Shown piece after piece: positions 22,041 through 29,978 of a stretch of 43,506 nucleotides of DNA (positions are counted from its first letter, which is position 1; each line of letters opens with the position of its first letter). The stretch spans positions 1 to 43,506 of the forward strand of contig DLAR01000077.1 in NCBI GenBank assembly GCA_002494015.1, written 5' to 3'. The notes beneath the pieces are model-generated. The model did not search any database. It saw nothing but the letters and a program-made list of their open reading frames with translations, and had not been told where the DNA came from. The DNA is from Porphyromonadaceae bacterium UBA7042 (lineage in GTDB: Bacteria; Bacteroidota; Bacteroidia; Bacteroidales; Muribaculaceae). Position numbers and translations under genes: made by a program.

Positions 22041-22991
22041 TTAAAATTCCTCTTTTATCTCATAATGATTGCGGCCCGACGAGTTTCTGACAATAAGCTC
22101 GCCGACGAATCCCGTGAGAAACAGTTGCGTGCCCAGTATCATCGTGGTCAGCGCGATATAGAAATAGGGCGACGAGGTCACCAGCGAGTATTGTGCACCG
22201 GTGTGCATGTGGTAGAGTTTCATGGCGCCGACAACGACCACGGCTATAAAGCCGATGATGAACATCAGCGACCCGAGAAGGCCGAAGAAATGCATCGGTT
22301 TCGCTCCGAATTTTCCCGTGAACCACAGCGTCGCGAGGTCGAGATAACCGTTGATAAAACGGTCGAGACCAAATTTTGTCACACCGTATTTTCTCGCCTG
22401 ATGATGCACGACTTTCTCCCCGATACGGGTGAATCCCGCATTCTTGGCAAGATAAGGGATATAGCGGTGCATGTCGCCATAGACTTCTATATGTTTCACA
22501 ACCTCGCGGCGGTAGGCTTTGAGGCCGCAGTTGAAATCATGAAGGTTCTTGATGCCGCTGACCTTGCGCGCCGTAGCGTTGAACAGCTTGGTGGGAATGG
22601 TCTTGGACAGAGGGTCATAACGTTTCTGTTTCCATCCCGACACGAGGTCATAGCCGTCGCGCATAATCATGCGGTACAATTCCGGAATCTCGTCGGGGCT
22701 GTCCTGAAGGTCCGCGTCCATAGTGATGACCACGTCCCCCTCGGCACGTTCAAATCCCGTGTTCAGCGCGGGCGACTTGCCATAGTTGCGACGGAAAGAC
22801 ACTCCTTTGATTGCCGGGTTCCCGGCTGAAAGCTGCTTGATGACAGCCCACGAATTGTCTGTGCTTCCGTCATCGACAAACAGCACTTCGTAGGAAAAGT
22901 CACCCTCCTTCATAACCCGCTCAATCCAGCCGGCAAGCTCGGGAAGTGACTCGGCCTCGTTGTAAAGTGGCACTACAACTGATATATCCAT
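22041..22991 (-). CDS. Family 2 glycosyltransferase, polyprenyl-phosphate type
   Basis: A 316-residue GT-A glycosyltransferase resembling ArnC/GtrB/DPM1: residues 1-210 hold VVVPLYNEAESLPEL, FVDDGSTDNSW, the metal-binding DAD at 92-94 (MDADLQDSPDEI) and RRNYGKSPALNTGF. Two C-terminal hydrophobic segments (about 220-250 and 265-295) anchor it in the inner membrane. It probably transfers a sugar to undecaprenyl phosphate for surface glycans (family inference). It follows the DUF4199-like gene by 32 bases. Confidence 0.9.
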   Translation of the reverse strand: MDISVVVPLYNEAESLPELAGWIERVMKEGDFSYEVLFVDDGSTDNSWAVIKQLSAGNPAIKGVSFRRNYGKSPALNTGFERAEGDVVITMDADLQDSPDEIPELYRMIMRDGYDLVSGWKQKRYDPLSKTIPTKLFNATARKVSGIKNLHDFNCGLKAYRREVVKHIEVYGDMHRYIPYLAKNAGFTRIGEKVVHHQARKYGVTKFGLDRFINGYLDLATLWFTGKFGAKPMHFFGLLGSLMFIIGFIAVVVVGAMKLYHMHTGAQYSLVTSSPYFYIALTTMILGTQLFLTGFVGELIVRNSSGRNHYEIKEEF

Positions 22992-23023
22992 AATCTTTTG
23001 ACACCCTTTCAGGGCACTTGTTG

Positions 23024-23581
23024 CTACATGTTCTTGATTATTGAATCGATGTCACGGCGGTCACGGCGGCGGTGCATCGCAATGAGAATCGCGCCCATCG
23101 TCAACGATAATATCGAGCCGGTGGTAATGGCAAGCAATATGAGTTGCACGACAACGGCCATCGGTGTGGGGAGGAGCCCGTTGTCAATCATCCCTTGCGC
23201 CACGCGCCCGGTTTCCTGCATGAACCGGCTGTCGCTATGCGCGCCTGTCGCGGCCATCAGCTCCCACTGGTTCAGGATGAAGTCGGGATTAATCCATCTC
23301 ATGTATATTGCCAGCGCGACACCCGCTATTGCCATGCCGCATGTGAAAATCATCACGCCCTGCATCCACAGCATCGGGAACGTTGCCGCCCCACGGCAAT
23401 CACGGCAATAACGCCGCTGCATCTGCCACACGATGACAGGCACAGCCGCAATCATCACGAGTGACACGAGTGAAAGCAGCGCAATCTTTTCTGAAAAAAT
23501 CGACGTGAAAAACATCGTCGTCAGGTATAGTCCGAATTTAAATCCGTCGTCGGCACCGCGGCGGTAAGGAGATTCTACCAT
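23024..23581 (-). CDS. DUF4199-like membrane protein
   Basis: A 185-residue integral membrane protein with about four hydrophobic segments and a basic C-terminal tail (MHRRRDRRDIDSI). It resembles DUF4199, which in Bacteroidota commonly precedes a GT2 gene as here. An in-frame extension upstream to 23644 would contain the likely -7 box (23593-23600), so the ATG at 23581 (MVESPYRRGADDG) is the start. The mRNA leader would then be only a few bases. Function unknown. Confidence 0.7.
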   Translation of the reverse strand: MVESPYRRGADDGFKFGLYLTTMFFTSIFSEKIALLSLVSLVMIAAVPVIVWQMQRRYCRDCRGAATFPMLWMQGVMIFTCGMAIAGVALAIYMRWINPDFILNQWELMAATGAHSDSRFMQETGRVAQGMIDNGLLPTPMAVVVQLILLAITTGSILSLTMGAILIAMHRRRDRRDIDSIIKNM

Positions 23582-23592
23582 ATTTATGGTTG

Positions 23593-23600
23593 CAAAGTTA
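23593..23600 (-). promoter_or_regulatory. -7 element of the DUF4199-to-phoH gene run
   Basis: On the minus strand TAACTTTG, 11 bases before the ATG at 23581; predicted start 23585-23588, so a very short leader. A TTG on that strand is only 11 bases upstream, too close to be a good -33. Confidence 0.5.
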
Positions 23601-23696
23601 CAATAAAAACCCAATATAACCACCCGGCACCGACAATTTTTCATTACACTTCCCGTAGAGGCTTAAAACATTATGGATACTATGGTTTGTCCCGGC

Positions 23697-23714
23697 ATCG
23701 CGATTTATCGCGAT
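23697..23714. repeat. Paired TCGCGA palindrome element, copy 3
   Basis: ATCGCGATTTATCGCGAT, identical to copy 2 at 18222-18239, preceded by GTTTGTCCCGGC. It lies between the histidine kinase stop and the DUF4199 promoter. Confidence 0.7.
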
Positions 23715-23734
23715 TGAAAGTCCATTCAGGTTCT

Positions 23735-24895
23735 TTACAAAACAGCCTTGAATGTGACCGGGGAGGGGGAGTGGAGGGTGAGCGAACCGCCTGAGGCCGT
23801 GATTATCTGTCGGGCGAGGCTGAGGCCGATGCCGCTGCCGTTGCGGCGGGTGCTGTAAAACGGGGTGAATATCTGCTCGATTCGGTCGGCGGGTATCGCA
23901 GGGCCGTCGTTGGAAATGAATATCACCCCGCACCCCTCCTCGGCGCATGTGGTAAGGGTCACGCGGGATGCCCCTGCCTCGGCTGCGTTGTTGATGATGT
24001 TGGCGAGAGCGCGCACGGTCATTCCCTCGTCGGCCATGACCTGAACGTCGCCGTTGTCAATGATTTCGGCCTCGCATCCTCCGCGAGAAGACGCGACAGC
24101 CATCCTGACGAGGCGAGACAGCGGCAGCGGTTTCAACTGTAGCGGCGGGGCTGACGAGAGGCTGCGGTAATCGGTCACGAACCGCATCAGCCCCTCCCCG
24201 GTCGAGCGTATCACGTCGAGGCCCTCGGCCACGGATGCCGGGTCGTCTTCGTCGGCGAGAATCGCGCTAAGCGAGGTGATGGGTGCGACGGAATTCATAA
24301 TCTCATGGGTCAGCACCCGGGTCAGCCGCTGCCATGCCTCGACCTCGGCCCTCTCGACAGCGCGCCCCACTTCGCTGAAAGTGAATATGCGCAACGGCTC
24401 CCCTTTGAGTGTGACATCAGTCCCCCTGACGGCGAGAATCACGCCGGCATTGCCGGTCTTGGCCGTGTGGTCGCGGCCGGTGGCCGATCCGGTCATGACC
24501 TGAGCGAGATTTCGGTTGACACGGGCAATCTGAGAGACATGGGTCAGAACGTCGAGACCGAGCAGCCTCAATGCCGCCGGGTTGTGGCGGTACACATGCC
24601 CGCGCCCGTCAACCACCACGACACCCGTGTCGATGCGGTCGAGAATCACCTCGTAATATCTCTCCCGGGCAGCGGTGTCGGCGGCGGCAGCGGCTACGAT
24701 GTCGCGGATTTCGTTGAGCATGGCGTTGGCCTGCGCCCGGGAACCATATTCGGGAAACTTTACCGACGTGTCGCCGTTGCGCAACGCGTCGAGCAGCAGC
24801 CTGAGGCATCGGTCGCTGCGTCTTGACCTGACGTAAAGCCTCCACGCGGCCCATGCCGCGACAAGCACGGATGCGATTATTGCAATCACCGTCAT
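23735..24895 (-). CDS. Membrane-anchored sensor histidine kinase (NtrB-like)
   Basis: A 386-residue kinase: one N-terminal transmembrane segment (about residues 3-21), a PAS-like region (80-180), the H-box with phospho-accepting H197 (VLTHEIMNS), the N-box INNAAEAG, and a G-box ending GSGIGLSLARQIITASGG. There is almost no periplasmic loop, so it probably senses a cytoplasmic or membrane signal through the PAS domain. Its start overlaps the stop of the upstream response regulator by four bases, so they form a cognate pair. No target is visible. Confidence 0.9.
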   Translation of the reverse strand: MTVIAIIASVLVAAWAAWRLYVRSRRSDRCLRLLLDALRNGDTSVKFPEYGSRAQANAMLNEIRDIVAAAAADTAARERYYEVILDRIDTGVVVVDGRGHVYRHNPAALRLLGLDVLTHVSQIARVNRNLAQVMTGSATGRDHTAKTGNAGVILAVRGTDVTLKGEPLRIFTFSEVGRAVERAEVEAWQRLTRVLTHEIMNSVAPITSLSAILADEDDPASVAEGLDVIRSTGEGLMRFVTDYRSLSSAPPLQLKPLPLSRLVRMAVASSRGGCEAEIIDNGDVQVMADEGMTVRALANIINNAAEAGASRVTLTTCAEEGCGVIFISNDGPAIPADRIEQIFTPFYSTRRNGSGIGLSLARQIITASGGSLTLHSPSPVTFKAVL

Positions 24896-25446
24896 AATCC
24901 CATGCGTTTCATCTTGTTATACAGAGTCTGACGTGTGATTCCGAGTGCCGAGGCAACAGCCGAGAGATTTCCGCCACAGACTTCGATTGCCTCGGCAATT
25001 GCGCGACGTTCCAATGCCGCGAGCGTCACAGGCTCTTTGTCGCGGGCCGGTTGCGGGGCAGAACCGCCCGACAGCGTGGCCGACACTTTTGCGACGAGGT
25101 CGTCATTGTCCCACGGTTTCACTATGAAATCCCGCGCACCGTGTTTCAGACCCTCGACCGCAAGGGAGATGTCGGCATAGGCGGTTAGCAGCACGACTGC
25201 CACATCCGGTGCTGTGCGCGTGATTTCGTCAAGCCAGTAAATCCCTTCGCGGCCCGAATTGGTCATGTCAGTGAAATTCATGTCGAGAATGACTGTTGAC
25301 ACATTTTCGCGACGCAGCATCTCGGGGAGGCGGTCGGGCGACGTCAGCAGCGTCACGCGCTCAAAGTGGCGGCGCAGCAGCAGGTTCATCGCGACCAGCA
25401 CCCCCGTGTTGTCATCGACAATCACAATGTGGCCTGACTTTTTCAT
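24892..25446 (-). CDS. NtrC-like response regulator lacking the AAA+ domain
   Basis: A 184-residue regulator. The REC domain (1-122) has D11/D12, phospho-acceptor D55 (VILDMNF), T88 and K110 (VKPW). A short linker leads straight to a Fis-type helix-turn-helix (about 142-184, LSAVASALGITRQTLYNKMK). The REC domain closely resembles those of full-length sigma-54 activators of Bacteroidota (IVDDNTGVL, LLTAYADISLAVEGLKHGA), but the AAA+ ATPase domain between REC and HTH is absent, a layout like PrrA/RegA/ActR. It cannot drive sigma-54 by itself and probably acts as a direct DNA-binding regulator. It overlaps the kinase gene by four bases. Confidence 0.9.
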   Translation of the reverse strand: MKKSGHIVIVDDNTGVLVAMNLLLRRHFERVTLLTSPDRLPEMLRRENVSTVILDMNFTDMTNSGREGIYWLDEITRTAPDVAVVLLTAYADISLAVEGLKHGARDFIVKPWDNDDLVAKVSATLSGGSAPQPARDKEPVTLAALERRAIAEAIEVCGGNLSAVASALGITRQTLYNKMKRMGL

Positions 25447-25476
25447 AAATCGAGAAGTTTTTTGGTCTTACTTATG

Positions 25477-25484
25477 CAAAAATA
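25477..25484 (-). promoter_or_regulatory. -7 element of the regulator-kinase operon
   Basis: On the minus strand TATTTTTG, 30 bases before the regulator ATG at 25446. No TTG at the ideal -33 spacing. Confidence 0.45.
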
Positions 25485-25544
25485 GGCAATAATATCAATC
25501 CGTGTCGCGATTGTAAAATTTTTTGACAGATTGGCTCCCGGTTT

Positions 25545-25578
25545 TTTGCCTTTTTTGAGAAAAAACTCCGTAACTTTG
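25545..25578 (+). promoter_or_regulatory. lptE promoter
   Basis: TTTG (25545-25548) and TAACTTTG (25571-25578) are 22 bases apart. The -7 box ends five bases before the ATG at 25584, so the mRNA should be leaderless or nearly so. Confidence 0.6.
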
Positions 25579-25583
25579 CGGTG

Positions 25584-26108
25584 ATGAAACATTTGAAACA
25601 GATATTTACCCGTGTCGCGCTTGTCGCCCTGCTTGTGATGATTACAGGCGGCTGCCGCATCAGCTATAAGTTCAACGGCGCGGCTATCGACTACAACGTA
25701 TATAAAACCATCCATGTGTCGCAGTTCCCGATTCGTGCCGCGCTTGTGTATCCTCCGTTGCAGCAGATGTTTGAAAACGAACTGCTCGACTACATTACCC
25801 GCAACACCCGCCTGCGCACAATCGACGGCGCGAGCGACCTTCAGCTCGAAGGCGAGATAACCGGCTACAGCCTCTCTCCGCAGGCTGTCACCGAAAACGC
25901 CTACGCCTCCAAGACCCGCCTGACCATTCAGGTGCGTGTCAAGTATATAGACAACAAGGCCGAAGGAAAGGATATCGACCAGACTTTCAGCGCCTATCGC
26001 GACTTTGACAGCTCCGAGATGCTGACCGACGTGCAGGACGAGCTGTGCCAGCAGATTTCCAAAGAACTTGTCGACCTCATATTCAACGCCACTCTCGGCG
26101 ACTGGTAA
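25584..26108 (+). CDS. lptE: LPS-assembly lipoprotein LptE
   Basis: A 174-residue outer-membrane lipoprotein, the partner of LptD that inserts lipopolysaccharide. A signal peptide (KQIFTRVALVALLVMITGG) ends at the lipobox Cys near residue 24. The mature part (CRISYKFNGAAIDY, FPIRAALVYPPL, DLQLEGEITGYSL, YRDFDSSEMLTDVQDEL) matches the LptE family of Bacteroidota. A GTG at 25581 is in frame, but the ATG at 25584 is the natural start; any later start would lose the signal peptide. It is followed after six bases by an unknown gene, then secG. Confidence 0.9.
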   Translation: MKHLKQIFTRVALVALLVMITGGCRISYKFNGAAIDYNVYKTIHVSQFPIRAALVYPPLQQMFENELLDYITRNTRLRTIDGASDLQLEGEITGYSLSPQAVTENAYASKTRLTIQVRVKYIDNKAEGKDIDQTFSAYRDFDSSEMLTDVQDELCQQISKELVDLIFNATLGDW

Positions 26109-26114
26109 CACATT

Positions 26115-26903
26115 ATGGATGACCGACTGAAACAACTGCTTGACGCTTTGCGCGACCCCGGTGCGCTGCTTGATGCCGCCACGGTCGACTCGTTGCTTGA
26201 AGAATACCCGTTTTTCACCCTCCCGGCCGTCTTGGCACTTCAGGGGCGTTGCGGCACTGTCGACGAGCCGCGCCGACGTGACCTGATGGCGGCTGTCGCG
26301 CTCAATGCGTCGGATCCCGCCGGGTTCATGCAGCTGGTCGACCGCGACTCGGATGTGTGGTCACAGTTTTATCCGCCCGAAAAGGCCGCCGAGGTCACCA
26401 CGGTAGATGCCATCACGACCTTCCTTGACAATTATGGACACTCGACCCCCGAGGAGGACCGCCTGCTTGAACGGCTCATCTTCAACCCCACACCCGATTA
26501 CTCCACCATGCTTGCCCGCGAGGAGGAAGGCAGTGAGCCTGACCCCGGTGACGCCGCCGAGGGGACGCAGGACGCGCTCATCAACTCCTTTATTATAAAG
26601 AGCCGCCACGAAGGGCATTTCCCGTCGTCGCTTCCTCCTGCCGAAGATGAACCCGAGGCTTGCGAGTTACCCAAGACAACCCCGTCGGCCGACGAGCACC
26701 CCGTCGAGCCGCGCGAGCATGTAAAAGATACTTCTCTTAGCGAAAGTCTGGCTAAAATTTACATAAAACAGCGTCGTTATGACAAGGCTTACGAAATTAT
26801 AAGCTCCCTAAGTTTGAATAATCCAAAAAAAAGTGTTTACTTTGCAGACCAATTGCGTTTCCTCCAAAAACTTATGCTAAACAGCAGGTATGCCAAGGAA
26901 TGA
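26115..26903 (+). CDS. Hypothetical protein between lptE and secG
   Basis: A 262-residue cytoplasmic protein. The N-terminal half is helical (LLEEYPFFTLPAVLALQGRC), the middle is acidic and low in complexity, and the C-terminus has one TPR-like hairpin (SLAKIYIKQRRYDKAYEIIS, then SLNNPKKSVYFADQLRFLQK). The order lptE - this gene - secG recurs in Bacteroidales as I remember it. No function is known. It lies six bases after lptE, so it is cotranscribed. Confidence 0.72.
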   Translation: MDDRLKQLLDALRDPGALLDAATVDSLLEEYPFFTLPAVLALQGRCGTVDEPRRRDLMAAVALNASDPAGFMQLVDRDSDVWSQFYPPEKAAEVTTVDAITTFLDNYGHSTPEEDRLLERLIFNPTPDYSTMLAREEEGSEPDPGDAAEGTQDALINSFIIKSRHEGHFPSSLPPAEDEPEACELPKTTPSADEHPVEPREHVKDTSLSESLAKIYIKQRRYDKAYEIISSLSLNNPKKSVYFADQLRFLQKLMLNSRYAKE

Positions 26904-27113
26904 AATGCAATAAAATCGTGAATAAGTGAATGTCCGAGATTATTTAATGTATTCAAGTGGGTGATATGTATAATGGTTTCGGACTTGCGACGAAGGCGCA
27001 TAGCCATAGCTCTGTAACTGATGAGCAGGGATGACAGCAACTTCATTGCGCTCGCTTAAATTAAATAAATTCCGACACTCACTTAAAAACAAATCAAAAA
27101 CTCGTAATAAGCT
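26904..27113. other. Intergenic region upstream of secG, possibly a structured RNA
   Basis: 210 bases without a convincing gene. GTCCGA (26931-26936) can pair with TCGGAC about 45 bases later, with ATTAT/ATAAT pairing inside, suggesting a folded leader. The minus strand has an open frame (26837-27046) running into the upstream gene, which is judged spurious. No standard promoter was found. It may be a secG leader or a repeated non-coding element. Confidence 0.3.
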
Positions 27114-27494
27114 ATGTACGTTCTCCTGATTGTTCTGACTCTCATCTGCGCCGTGCTTCTCATCTGCGTAGTGTTAATTCAGAAGTCCAAGGGCGGCGGT
27201 CTGTCGTCCTCATTCGCCGGCTCAAACCAGATTATGGGTGTGCGCCGCACCAACAATTTTATTGAAAATGTAACTTGGAGCCTTGCCGGAATAATCTGCC
27301 TTCTCGCAGTACTTTCGACATTCTTCATGCCCAAGGCCATCAACTCGACTTCATCGCGCGTGAACGCCGTTCCCACCGAGCAGACCACCGGTACTGACTT
27401 CGGCACCGCAACTCCCGCACCTGCACCTGCACCTGCACCTGCAGCAGCTCCTGCGCCGGCTCCCGCGTCCGCAGCTCCCGCCGAAGGAGAATAA
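27114..27494 (+). CDS. secG: Preprotein translocase subunit SecG
   Basis: A 126-residue inner-membrane subunit of the Sec translocon. It has two transmembrane helices (MYVLLIVLTLICAVLLICVV, and SLAGIICLLAVLSTFF) with the conserved loop IQKSKGGGLSSSFAG between them. After the second helix come about 50 residues absent from short SecG proteins: a Ser/Thr region, then an Ala-Pro repeat (TPAPAPAPAPAAAPAPAPAS) coded by tandem GCACCT-type units. The repeated tail is prone to length change and is probably disordered. Confidence 0.93.
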   Translation: MYVLLIVLTLICAVLLICVVLIQKSKGGGLSSSFAGSNQIMGVRRTNNFIENVTWSLAGIICLLAVLSTFFMPKAINSTSSRVNAVPTEQTTGTDFGTATPAPAPAPAPAAAPAPAPASAAPAEGE

Positions 27495-27591
27495 CCTCCC
27501 TTCCCCCCTCGGAGCAATAACTTATTGCAACCTGTCCCGGCCTTGACCTGCCGTGGCGGGTTGCTTTATTGTACCCTTTTATCCCCTGTTC

Positions 27592-29427
27592 ATGAAAGAT
27601 TTCTGGAGCATACTTCTGCGGTTTGTCCCGCCCTATAAGAAATATCTGTTTCTCAACATCCTGTTCAATGTTCTGGCAGCGGTGCTGACCCTTTTCTCGT
27701 TCATGCTCGTCATCCCCATTCTTGAAATGCTTTTCAAGGTCAGGGAGGATGTCTACGGTTACATGACGCTTGACAGCGGCCACAGCATCAAAGAGGTGGC
27801 GATGAACAATTTCTACTATTACACTCAGGAGGCCATCACGACATTCGGTCCCTCGCTCACGCTTGCCATGCTTGCGGGAATGCTCGTGGTGATGACCGCC
27901 CTAAAGACAGGCGCGACCTATCTCAGTTCCTACTTTGTCATCCCTCTCCGATCGGGCATCGTGCGCGACATCCGCAACTATGTCTATGACAAAATCGTGA
28001 CACTCCCCATCTCATTTTTCACCACCGAGCGCAAGGGCGACGTGATGTCGCGCATGAGCGGCGACGTGGCCGAAATCGAGAACTCCATCATGTCGTCGCT
28101 CGACATGCTTTTCAAAAACCCCATCATGATTATCGTCTGCCTGACCATGATGATTATCGTCAGCTGGCAGCTGACCATCTTTGTCTTCATCCTCCTGCCG
28201 CTGGCCGGCATGGTGATGGGGCGCGTCGGCAAACGCCTGAAACGCAAGTCGCTCGAAGGGCAGCAGCAGTGGGGGCTCCTGATGAGTTATATCGAGGAAA
28301 CACTCGGCGGACTGCGCATCATCAAGGCTTTCAACGCCGAGGAAAAAGTCAAGGCGCGATTCCATGACGGCAACCTGCGTTTTTATCACATCTCCAACTC
28401 GGTCGCCCGCCGTCAGGCTCTCGCTCATCCCATGAGCGAGTTCCTCGGTACGTTGACAATCGCCATCGTCCTGTGGTTTGGAGGCTCGCTCATCCTCGGG
28501 GGCAACGCCTCGCTCAAGGCCAGCGACTTTATTTACTACATGATTATATTCTACAGTATAATCAACCCGGCCAAAGACCTGTCCAAGGCAGTCTATTCCA
28601 TTCAGAAAGGTCTCGCGTCGATGCAGCGTGTCGATGCCATCCTTGATGCCGAGAATCCTATCAAAGACCCTGAATCACCCCGTAGGATCAACGACTTCAA
28701 GGGCGAAATCAAGTATGACGGCGTGACATTCGGCTATGACCCAGCCCACCCCGTGGTGAGCGACATCTGTCTTGACATCAAGCCGGGAGAGACTGTCGCC
28801 CTCGTCGGGCAGAGCGGCAGCGGAAAATCGACTCTCGCCGACCTTCTCCCGCGTTTCTACGACGTTCAGCACGGGTCGCTCACAATCGACGGCGTTGACA
28901 TCCGCGACATGAAAGTGCACGACCTCCGCGACCTCATGGGCAACGTCAACCAAGAGGCGATACTGTTTAACGACACAGTCTACAACAACATAACTTTCGG
29001 TGTGAAGAACGCCACGATGGAACAGGTAATCATGGCCGCCAAGATAGCCAACGCCCACGAGTTTATCGAGGCGATGGAAGATGGTTACGACACCAATATA
29101 GGTGACCGCGGCTGCCGTCTCTCCGGCGGTCAGCGCCAGCGACTCTCCATTGCCCGCGCCATCTTGAAGAACCCGCCCGTCCTGATTCTCGACGAGGCGA
29201 CCTCGGCTCTCGACAGCGAAAGTGAGAAATTGGTGCAGGAGGCTCTTGAACGCCTGATGAAAGACCGCACGACCCTCGTTATCGCCCACCGTCTCTCGAC
29301 CATCAAAAATGCCTCGCTCATCTGTGTGCTCCACGAGGGACACATCGTCGAGCGCGGCACCCATGACCAGCTCCTCGGCCTCAACGGTTACTACACCCGA
29401 CTGGTCGAGATGCAGTCGATGAAGTAG
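27592..29427 (+). CDS. msbA: MsbA-type ABC exporter (fused permease and ATPase)
   Basis: A 611-residue half-transporter. The permease part has about six membrane helices (residues 1-330). The nucleotide-binding domain has Walker A GQSGSGKST at 406-414, signature LSGGQRQRLSIARA, Walker B PVLILDEATSALD and the H-loop IAHRLST. It resembles lipid/LPS exporters of the MsbA group; the location near lptE agrees with a lipid A role, but the substrate is inferred. A GTG 39 bases upstream is open, but the ATG at 27592 (MKDFWSILLRFVPP) is the better start. Confidence 0.88.
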   Translation: MKDFWSILLRFVPPYKKYLFLNILFNVLAAVLTLFSFMLVIPILEMLFKVREDVYGYMTLDSGHSIKEVAMNNFYYYTQEAITTFGPSLTLAMLAGMLVVMTALKTGATYLSSYFVIPLRSGIVRDIRNYVYDKIVTLPISFFTTERKGDVMSRMSGDVAEIENSIMSSLDMLFKNPIMIIVCLTMMIIVSWQLTIFVFILLPLAGMVMGRVGKRLKRKSLEGQQQWGLLMSYIEETLGGLRIIKAFNAEEKVKARFHDGNLRFYHISNSVARRQALAHPMSEFLGTLTIAIVLWFGGSLILGGNASLKASDFIYYMIIFYSIINPAKDLSKAVYSIQKGLASMQRVDAILDAENPIKDPESPRRINDFKGEIKYDGVTFGYDPAHPVVSDICLDIKPGETVALVGQSGSGKSTLADLLPRFYDVQHGSLTIDGVDIRDMKVHDLRDLMGNVNQEAILFNDTVYNNITFGVKNATMEQVIMAAKIANAHEFIEAMEDGYDTNIGDRGCRLSGGQRQRLSIARAILKNPPVLILDEATSALDSESEKLVQEALERLMKDRTTLVIAHRLSTIKNASLICVLHEGHIVERGTHDQLLGLNGYYTRLVEMQSMK

Positions 29428-29433
29428 GGTGAA

Positions 29434-29475
29434 CATTGTGAAAAGTGAAGGGTGAAAGGTGAAAGGTGAAGGGGA
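29434..29475. repeat. GTGAAAG-type heptanucleotide array
   Basis: CATTGTG, AAAAGTG, AAGGGTG, AAAGGTG, AAAGGTG, AAGGGGA in register, beginning six bases after the ABC transporter stop. Confidence 0.75.
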
Positions 29476-29487
29476 TTCCATATCTTA

Positions 29488-29694
29488 ATCCGTAAGGATT
29501 ATTCTTTGAATAGCCGAGGGTTGCGAAACCGCAACCCCCGGAAACATATCATCCAACAAATAAAATCTGTAAAGATTTTTCAATCACGTCGCATCATGAA
29601 AAATCTTTACAGATTTATTTTTTAATTCGTTAATCTACCGTAGGTTGCGCAAGGCAACCTACGGCTATTCAAGGAGGCAATCTTGTCAGATTGC
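29488..29694. repeat. Cluster of five hairpins with a shared outer inverted repeat
   Basis: In order: AATCC-GTAA-GGATT near 29488; GGGTTGCG/CGCAACCC (29518-29537); a perfect 20-bp stem (29563-29582 with 29597-29616); an 11-bp stem (29638-29648 with 29654-29664); GCAATCT/AGATTGC (29677-29694). TTGAATAGCCG near 29506 and CGGCTATTCAA near 29662 form an outer inverted repeat around the middle three. It lies in the 551-base ABC transporter-ftcD gap (29428-29978). Confidence 0.7.
29563..29623 (+). terminator. Terminator of the ABC transporter gene
   Basis: The 20-bp perfect stem (29563-29582 / 29597-29616, 14-base loop) is followed by ATTTTTTAA on the plus strand, so it can terminate plus-strand transcription from the ABC transporter gene. 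Confidence 0.65.
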
Positions 29695-29906
29695 TATTGC
29701 GCCACATAAAACTTTTACTTTTACTTTCGGACACCGATACCGATGCAATATCTACCTCAAAATGTAGGCTTGTCGACTAAACTTCTCTATGCAATTATCG
29801 AGTTTTGTAACGACCCCTAAAACACAAAGCATAGTTATACATAGTTATACAATGTGAAACATGCAATAATATGTTGAGAAACGATACCGATTCCCGATTT
29901 TTTCGT

Positions 29907-29914
29907 TATCTTTG
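29907..29914 (+). promoter_or_regulatory. -7 element of the hut operon
   Basis: TATCTTTG, 64 bases before the ftcD ATG, without a TTG at -33. Upstream lie CGATACCGAT twice (29735-29744 and 29882-29891) and CATAGTTATA twice in tandem (about 29830-29850), possible regulator sites. Confidence 0.5.
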
Positions 29915-29978
29915 TGATGTCGCAATCAGTAGCGTCTCGGTTGCGCGTAATTTACCTTAAAAATCAGACATGTAAGCG

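Noticed and set aside
26837..27046. A 69-codon minus-strand ORF before secG
   Set aside because: It overlaps the 3' end of the confident upstream gene, lacks a promoter, and has unconvincing composition.
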